From NCBI GenBank assembly GCA_022600395.1, contig JAHZKM010000005.1, positions 1 to 22,501 on the forward strand: 22,501 bases of DNA, written 5' to 3'. Made by a program: the position numbers and the translations under genes. Positions 18,785 through 22,501 of the stretch are shown here, piece by piece. Source of the stretch: Pseudomonadota bacterium (GTDB taxonomy: Bacteria > Pseudomonadota > Gammaproteobacteria > PS1 > Pseudothioglobaceae). How positions within the stretch are numbered: the stretch's first letter is position 1; each line of letters begins with the position of its first letter. The notes under the pieces were generated by a model. It saw nothing but the letters and a program-made list of their open reading frames with translations, was not told the origin of the DNA and did no database searches.

Positions 18785-19867
18785 TTATTCATTTAAACTG
18801 TCGTGCGTTGGTTTTGTCATTTGCGAAAGAATTTTAATCACAGGCTGAGGCACTCCTAGTACTACTTGATCGATAGGGTGAAACTGTGCGCAACTAGACG
18901 GACAATGAATAATAACAGGATGTATGTACAAATGATAGTGTGTAAATGTATGTTTGAATACTGGAAGTTGTTGACATACAAAGGCTTCTGAGTCAAATCC
19001 ATGCATAGATTGAGCGATAGATTTCGAACTGTCTTCACACTCAACTAAACTCCATAGCCCACCCCAAATACCCTTTTCTGGTCTTTTTTCTAGATAGACT
19101 TCCCCTTGTTTATTTTGATAAACCAACATGGCGATAGCACGACTAGGTTTATTTTTTCTGGGTTTAGGATTAGGATAGTCGGCCTGTGTTTGCTCATCGT
19201 TGGATTTGCAAATATTGCTAAGGGGGCAAAGGCTGCACTTGGGCTTAGAGCGAGTACAAATTGTAGCGCCTAAGTCCATAATAGCCTGGGTATAGTCCTC
19301 AGTGCGATTATCAGGTGTGTGGTGTTCAGCAAGACTCCACAGCTCTTTGAGCACGCTACTTTGGGCATAATGCCCTTTAACTTGATATACTCTTGATAAA
19401 ACACGTTTTACATTGCCATCTAAAATAGCTTGATTTTGGCCAAATCCAAGTGCTAATATTGCTCCTGCTGTAGACCTTCCAATGCCAGGCAGCGCAAGCA
19501 CCTGTTCAAACACTTGAGGAAATTGCCCTTGATAATCACGGGCAATAATTTTGGCAGTTTTATGAAGATTTCTAGCCCTGGCGTAGTATCCTAGTCCAGC
19601 CCATTGTGCTAAAACCGCATCTTCTGGTGCGTTTGCTAAATCATTGAGTGTCGGAAAATGATGAATAAATCGATTAAAATAATCGATGACAGTGCCTACT
19701 TGGGTTTGTTGTAGCATGACTTCACTCAGCCAAATATGGTAGATGTTAGCCTGAGTTGTCCGCCCTATTTGCCCTTCCAGAGGGCTGCTGTATGTCCCTT
19801 GCCAAGGGAGGTTAGTGCGCCCATGAACCTCAAACCAGCGGAGTAATTGATCTGCAAGTGGTGACAA
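18785..19867 (-). CDS. mutY: Adenine DNA glycosylase MutY
   Basis: Removes adenine mispaired with 8-oxoguanine. The 360 residues cover the catalytic and C-terminal (NUDIX-like, MutT-related) domains. The catalytic Glu49 is in SEVMLQQTQVGTV, the helix-hairpin-helix is LPGIGRSTAGAIL (126-138), and Asp150 lies in AILDGNVKRVL. The 4Fe-4S cluster is C204-X6-C211-X2-C214-X5-C220. About 14 extra residues lie between PWQ (21-23) and the WLSEV segment compared with E. coli. The start is TTG at 19867: a stop codon lies six codons upstream with no ATG or GTG between, and later Met codons would delete the active site. It begins four bases after the metA stop. Confidence 0.95.
   Translation of the reverse strand: MSPLADQLLRWFEVHGRTNLPWQGTYSSPLEGQIGRTTQANIYHIWLSEVMLQQTQVGTVIDYFNRFIHHFPTLNDLANAPEDAVLAQWAGLGYYARARNLHKTAKIIARDYQGQFPQVFEQVLALPGIGRSTAGAILALGFGQNQAILDGNVKRVLSRVYQVKGHYAQSSVLKELWSLAEHHTPDNRTEDYTQAIMDLGATICTRSKPKCSLCPLSNICKSNDEQTQADYPNPKPRKNKPSRAIAMLVYQNKQGEVYLEKRPEKGIWGGLWSLVECEDSSKSIAQSMHGFDSEAFVCQQLPVFKHTFTHYHLYIHPVIIHCPSSCAQFHPIDQVVLGVPQPVIKILSQMTKPTHDSLNE
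19771..19809. repeat. Two small palindromes inside the mutY insertion
   Basis: GCCCT-TCCAG-AGGGC (19771-19785) and TCCCTT-GCC-AAGGGA (19795-19809) are two perfect inverted repeats ten bases apart. Both fall in the stretch encoding residues about 20-33 of MutY, which E. coli MutY largely lacks. The stretch looks more GC-rich than the DNA around it. Confidence 0.55.
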
Positions 19868-19871
19868 CGAT

Positions 19872-20927
19872 TTATCTAAGTTTTAAAGGGTCTGACGGAT
19901 CAATGTTATCCATAAATGGCTTATTAACATCTTCATGGGTGGTTTGGTACATACAGCCAATCCAATTGCTAATTATTTGTCGAGTGGCATCGTGCCAGGT
20001 GTTGTCTAGTGTCTGGCTGATTAGACTTTCAGGAAAATCACCAATACTAAGCTCTCCTGAGAGTAATTTGGTTTGATATTCATCCAATATAGCTTTGTTT
20101 TGTTCGCCTAAATAATGCATAGGCACCATTGGATAGTCGGCGCGCGAGCCAGATAAATACGCCATAATTTCACGCTTGTACTCTTTTAGCAAACTGATTG
20201 TGTCATATTCAGGATGCCCTTGAAAAAAGACAATGCGCAATAAATCTTCACTTACGCATAAATGAGCGCCGACCTCACTATCCACCAAAATCTTAATACC
20301 AGCTTCGCTAAATTGCTGTTTAGTAATTTCATTAAAGCGTGAATGTGGCACATTAAAATTGGTATTCACGCCACTGACCAATGGATGACTCCGGTCTGTA
20401 ATTTGGTGTTTAAAAACGCCCCAACATTTTTTACCAATTGCTTGGCGTTTTTGCTGATACCTGAATTCCATCACTGCATGGGTGGCTAAACAAGAGCACA
20501 GGGTTGAGGTTACATTGGCATAAGACCAATCGATAACTGTTTTCAGATCCTCATAAAAAGGCGCTTTTTGTAAATCGGCCTGTTCAACATGAGCGCCTGT
20601 AATAATGAGTGCATCTAAACCTTGAGACATTATTTCATCAAAGCTTTGATAATATTCGCTAATGTGTTTAGCAGCCTTATCTCCACGTGTAACAGAAGGT
20701 AGTGTGAAGGGATGCAAGTAAAATTGGGCAATTTGGTTAGATTGACCAATCAGGCGGAAAAATTGACGTTCTGTTGCCTCCAAAGCAGCGTCAGGCATCA
20801 GATTTAGTAGGCCGATATGCAGTTCACGAATCACCTGGTGATTAGCACGATCTTTGCTTAAAACAACTTCCCCTTCAGATTTTAGTCGTGCAAAAGAGGG
20901 GAGTTTCGAATGGGCAATTAAAGGCAT
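19872..20927 (-). CDS. metA: Homoserine O-acyltransferase, MetA family (acetyl-CoA use predicted)
   Basis: Activates homoserine for methionine synthesis. The class I glutamine-amidotransferase-like fold is recognisable: LHIGLLNLMPDAALEATERQF (37-57), nucleophile Cys146 in TLCSCLATHAV, and the catalytic His238-Glu240 pair in GHPEYD. Residues 110-115 read TGAHVE; Glu115 aligns with Gly111 of E. coli MetA, the residue reported to set acyl-CoA choice, with Glu favouring acetyl-CoA. The protein is 351 residues against 309 in E. coli. About 40 extra residues follow GHPEYD, chiefly an inserted segment rich in Glu and Leu plus a short tail. The ATG overlaps the stop of the upstream ATPase gene (TAATG), and mutY starts four bases after its stop. 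Confidence 0.93.
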   Translation of the reverse strand: MPLIAHSKLPSFARLKSEGEVVLSKDRANHQVIRELHIGLLNLMPDAALEATERQFFRLIGQSNQIAQFYLHPFTLPSVTRGDKAAKHISEYYQSFDEIMSQGLDALIITGAHVEQADLQKAPFYEDLKTVIDWSYANVTSTLCSCLATHAVMEFRYQQKRQAIGKKCWGVFKHQITDRSHPLVSGVNTNFNVPHSRFNEITKQQFSEAGIKILVDSEVGAHLCVSEDLLRIVFFQGHPEYDTISLLKEYKREIMAYLSGSRADYPMVPMHYLGEQNKAILDEYQTKLLSGELSIGDFPESLISQTLDNTWHDATRQIISNWIGCMYQTTHEDVNKPFMDNIDPSDPLKLR

Positions 20928-21763
20928 TAAGGCATCGCTCCTGCAATCAGTTCTAGCGCCTCATTGGCATGACGACATTGATACAAGTCTTCGCTATCAA
21001 TAGTGCAGCCATATTGTTTAGCAATTTGCTCATACTTTGGTTTGCGGTGCTCGAGCAAGCGAGGAAATATCCAGCGCACAAATGCATCTGGATTAATTTG
21101 CGCAACATAAGAAAACTGATTTTCTGCCAAATAAATAGCCAATTGTTCTTGTAAAAAATGCGTCTGATAGTACAGTGGTTTCGGGTGTGTTTGCGCACGC
21201 TTTATAAGTGTTTGCTCGTTATCTTGACTAGCACGAATATATAAAATAATAGTATGTTCAGACAAAACTTGGTAAACATTTTCATCGTCTAGTTCGCATA
21301 GACTGCCACCAGCATCATTAATGAAATTGCTCATGCCCTGTTGTTTTGCTTTGGCAATAAAGCTAGGCACGTCTAACATAGTTTTTATTTCAGCCTTTTT
21401 GTGCAAAGCTTGGCGACGGGTAAATTCACCAATGGGTAGTCCGCCCAATTCAGGATTTCCAACCTTTCCTAAAAAGGCTGATGCCGACGAGAGATTGTCA
21501 AAAGTAATATTATTCTGGATACGGATTGATTCATTTTCTAATAAACTTTTGAGCCAATCATCTTGCTTAACCCTATTGATTACATTTTCTAGGATGTCGT
21601 TATTGAGGTATTGAGCGCTTATACGATAGTCGCCCGAGTAGTGAAAATAAGCATCTTGTTCAGATAAGAGTTTGGCTAAGTGTGTTTTTCCAACACCCGA
21701 CATGCCTAACAAAGTTAAACATTTTTGCTGAGCATTAAAAAAGTGGTTAGCAGATAGTTTCAT
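20927..21763 (-). CDS. Uncharacterised P-loop ATPase/kinase-like protein coupled to metA
   Basis: I recognise a conserved proteobacterial family annotated only as ATPase, but no function. The 278-residue protein opens with a strand and Walker A GMSGVGKT (residues 20-27). Then come HYSGDYRIS (41-49), NNITFDNLSSASAFLGKVGNPELGG (84-108), an acidic-basic EFTRRQALHKKAE (113-125), a candidate Walker B or catalytic segment FINDAGGSLCEL (147-158), HTIILYIRA (about 169-177) and PKPLYYQ. The compact size and single P-loop recall small-molecule kinases more than AAA proteins. It overlaps metA by one base (TAATG) and follows alaC by 29 bases, hinting at a link to amino-acid metabolism. No Shine-Dalgarno site; TAAAAT lies 8 bases before the ATG. 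No signal peptide or membrane helix is apparent. Confidence 0.85.
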   Translation of the reverse strand: MKLSANHFFNAQQKCLTLLGMSGVGKTHLAKLLSEQDAYFHYSGDYRISAQYLNNDILENVINRVKQDDWLKSLLENESIRIQNNITFDNLSSASAFLGKVGNPELGGLPIGEFTRRQALHKKAEIKTMLDVPSFIAKAKQQGMSNFINDAGGSLCELDDENVYQVLSEHTIILYIRASQDNEQTLIKRAQTHPKPLYYQTHFLQEQLAIYLAENQFSYVAQINPDAFVRWIFPRLLEHRKPKYEQIAKQYGCTIDSEDLYQCRHANEALELIAGAMP

Positions 21764-21771
21764 GTATTGTG

Positions 21772-21777
21772 ATTTTA
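21772..21777 (-). promoter_or_regulatory. TAAAAT hexamer upstream of the metA-linked ATPase gene
   Basis: In the 29-base alaC-ATPase gap, TAAAAT on the - strand ends eight bases before the ATG. A weak TTACTA lies 18 bases further upstream. The arrangement mirrors the one in front of pyrD and bioD and would produce a near-leaderless message. Read-through from alaC is the simpler alternative. Confidence 0.25.
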
Positions 21778-21792
21778 ACGCTAATTTTTTAC

Positions 21793-22501
21793 TTATAGTA
21801 ATCCATCTGCTTTAAACATGTCACGAATGCCGCGAATGGCTTGACGGGTTCGGTGTTCATTTTCAATGAGGCCAAAACGCACATATTGGTCGCCATAATC
21901 ACCAAAGCCAACGCCAGGAGAGACGCCAACTTTGGCAATTTTTAGCAATTTTTTGGTAAATTCAAGTGAGCCCATAGATTGGTAAAATTCAGGAATTTTA
22001 GCCCAAACAAACATAGTGGCCTTAGGTGGCACCACCTCCCACCCAATGCTATTTAGACCGCTACACAAGACGTCACGACGATCTTGATACATGTTTGATA
22101 TTTCTTGAACGCAGGTCTGGTCGCCTTCGAGCGCCTCAATGGCAGCAACTTGGATTGGGGTAAACATGCCGTAATCAAGATACGATTTTATCTTAGCCAG
22201 TGCGCCCACTAAAGTTGGATTGCCCACCATAAAACCTACACGCCAACCGGGCATGTTGTAGCTTTTAGAAAGTGAGAAAAACTCAACGGCAATATCTTTA
22301 GCGCCTTTAACCTGCATAATACTTGGGGCAACATAGCCATCAAAAGCTATATCTGCATAAGCTAAATCTTGCACTACCCAAATTTCATGTTCTTTGGCTA
22401 TCTTGATAACTTTTTCAAAAAAATCCAGCTCAACACACTCTGTGGTTGGGTTAGATGGATAATTTAGCACCAGCATTTTTGGTTTTGGCCAAGTATTTTT
22501 A
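21793..22501 (-). CDS. alaC: AlaC-type PLP-dependent aminotransferase, C-terminal part
   Basis: A fold-type I aminotransferase, probably glutamate-pyruvate transaminase making alanine. About 236 C-terminal codons are visible; the frame stays open through base 22501, so the 5' part is outside the window (E. coli AlaC has 412 residues). Seen motifs are the [10 protein letters not shown] loop, the [14 protein letters not shown] segment with the cofactor-binding Asp and Tyr, [17 protein letters not shown] with the PLP-binding Lys, and the C-terminal arginine segment [22 protein letters not shown] and [10 protein letters not shown] are typical of the AlaC/YfdZ group rather than AspC. It is the first visible gene of the minus-strand run. 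In many relatives alaC precedes hom and thrC; here the ATPase and metA follow. Confidence 0.9.
   Translation of the reverse strand, partial: KNTWPKPKMLVLNYPSNPTTECVELDFFEKVIKIAKEHEIWVVQDLAYADIAFDGYVAPSIMQVKGAKDIAVEFFSLSKSYNMPGWRVGFMVGNPTLVGALAKIKSYLDYGMFTPIQVAAIEALEGDQTCVQEISNMYQDRRDVLCSGLNSIGWEVVPPKATMFVWAKIPEFYQSMGSLEFTKKLLKIAKVGVSPGVGFGDYGDQYVRFGLIENEHRTRQAIRGIRDMFKADGLL

Overview
The window is chromosomal core DNA from an AT-rich, autotrophic gammaproteobacterium. The order dnaN-recF-gyrB places its left end near the replication origin. A bacterial phosphoribulokinase (Calvin cycle) sits directly behind gyrB. A petABC-sspAB cluster, whose cytochrome b has beta/gammaproteobacterial features, supports the Gammaproteobacteria. 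AT richness, prk beside gyrB and the bc1 cluster together suggest the sulfur-oxidising SUP05/Thioglobus/bivalve-symbiont lineage. That placement is inference from gene content, not from a database search.

Layout, left to right. Bases 1-4775, + strand: dnaN 3' end, recF, gyrB, prk, closed by a strong bidirectional hairpin terminator. Bases 4878-8309, - strand: pyrD then leuS. Bases 8349-8990, + strand: bioD, which shares a 39-bp divergent spacer with pyrD. Bases 8993-13012, - strand: a short DciA-like gene, then petA (Rieske), petB (cytochrome b), petC (cytochrome c1), an intergenic hairpin, sspA and sspB. Bases 13080-17851, + strand: secA-anmK-pyrC, joined by overlaps. Bases 17843-22501, - strand: alaC (5' part outside the window), an uncharacterised P-loop ATPase, a MetA-family homoserine acyltransferase, mutY and ribF, all tightly packed.

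The genes cover replication and repair (dnaN, recF, gyrB, dciA, mutY), carbon fixation (prk), the quinol-to-cytochrome c step of respiration (petABC), pyrimidine synthesis (pyrC, pyrD), cofactors (bioD, ribF), amino acids (alaC, metA), translation (leuS), secretion (secA), wall recycling (anmK) and stress proteolysis (sspAB). No insertion sequence, phage gene, CRISPR array, tRNA or rRNA was seen. No gene-free stretch exceeds about 145 bases.

The points most worth a second look are: the conserved but unnamed ATPase translationally coupled to metA; a Glu in MetA at the position that sets acetyl- versus succinyl-CoA use; a class 1B PyrD without a neighbouring pyrK; a recurrent -10-like hexamer only 6-8 nt before the start codons of four genes that lack Shine-Dalgarno sites; a terminator-like hairpin between petC and sspA; and a palindrome-containing insertion in mutY.
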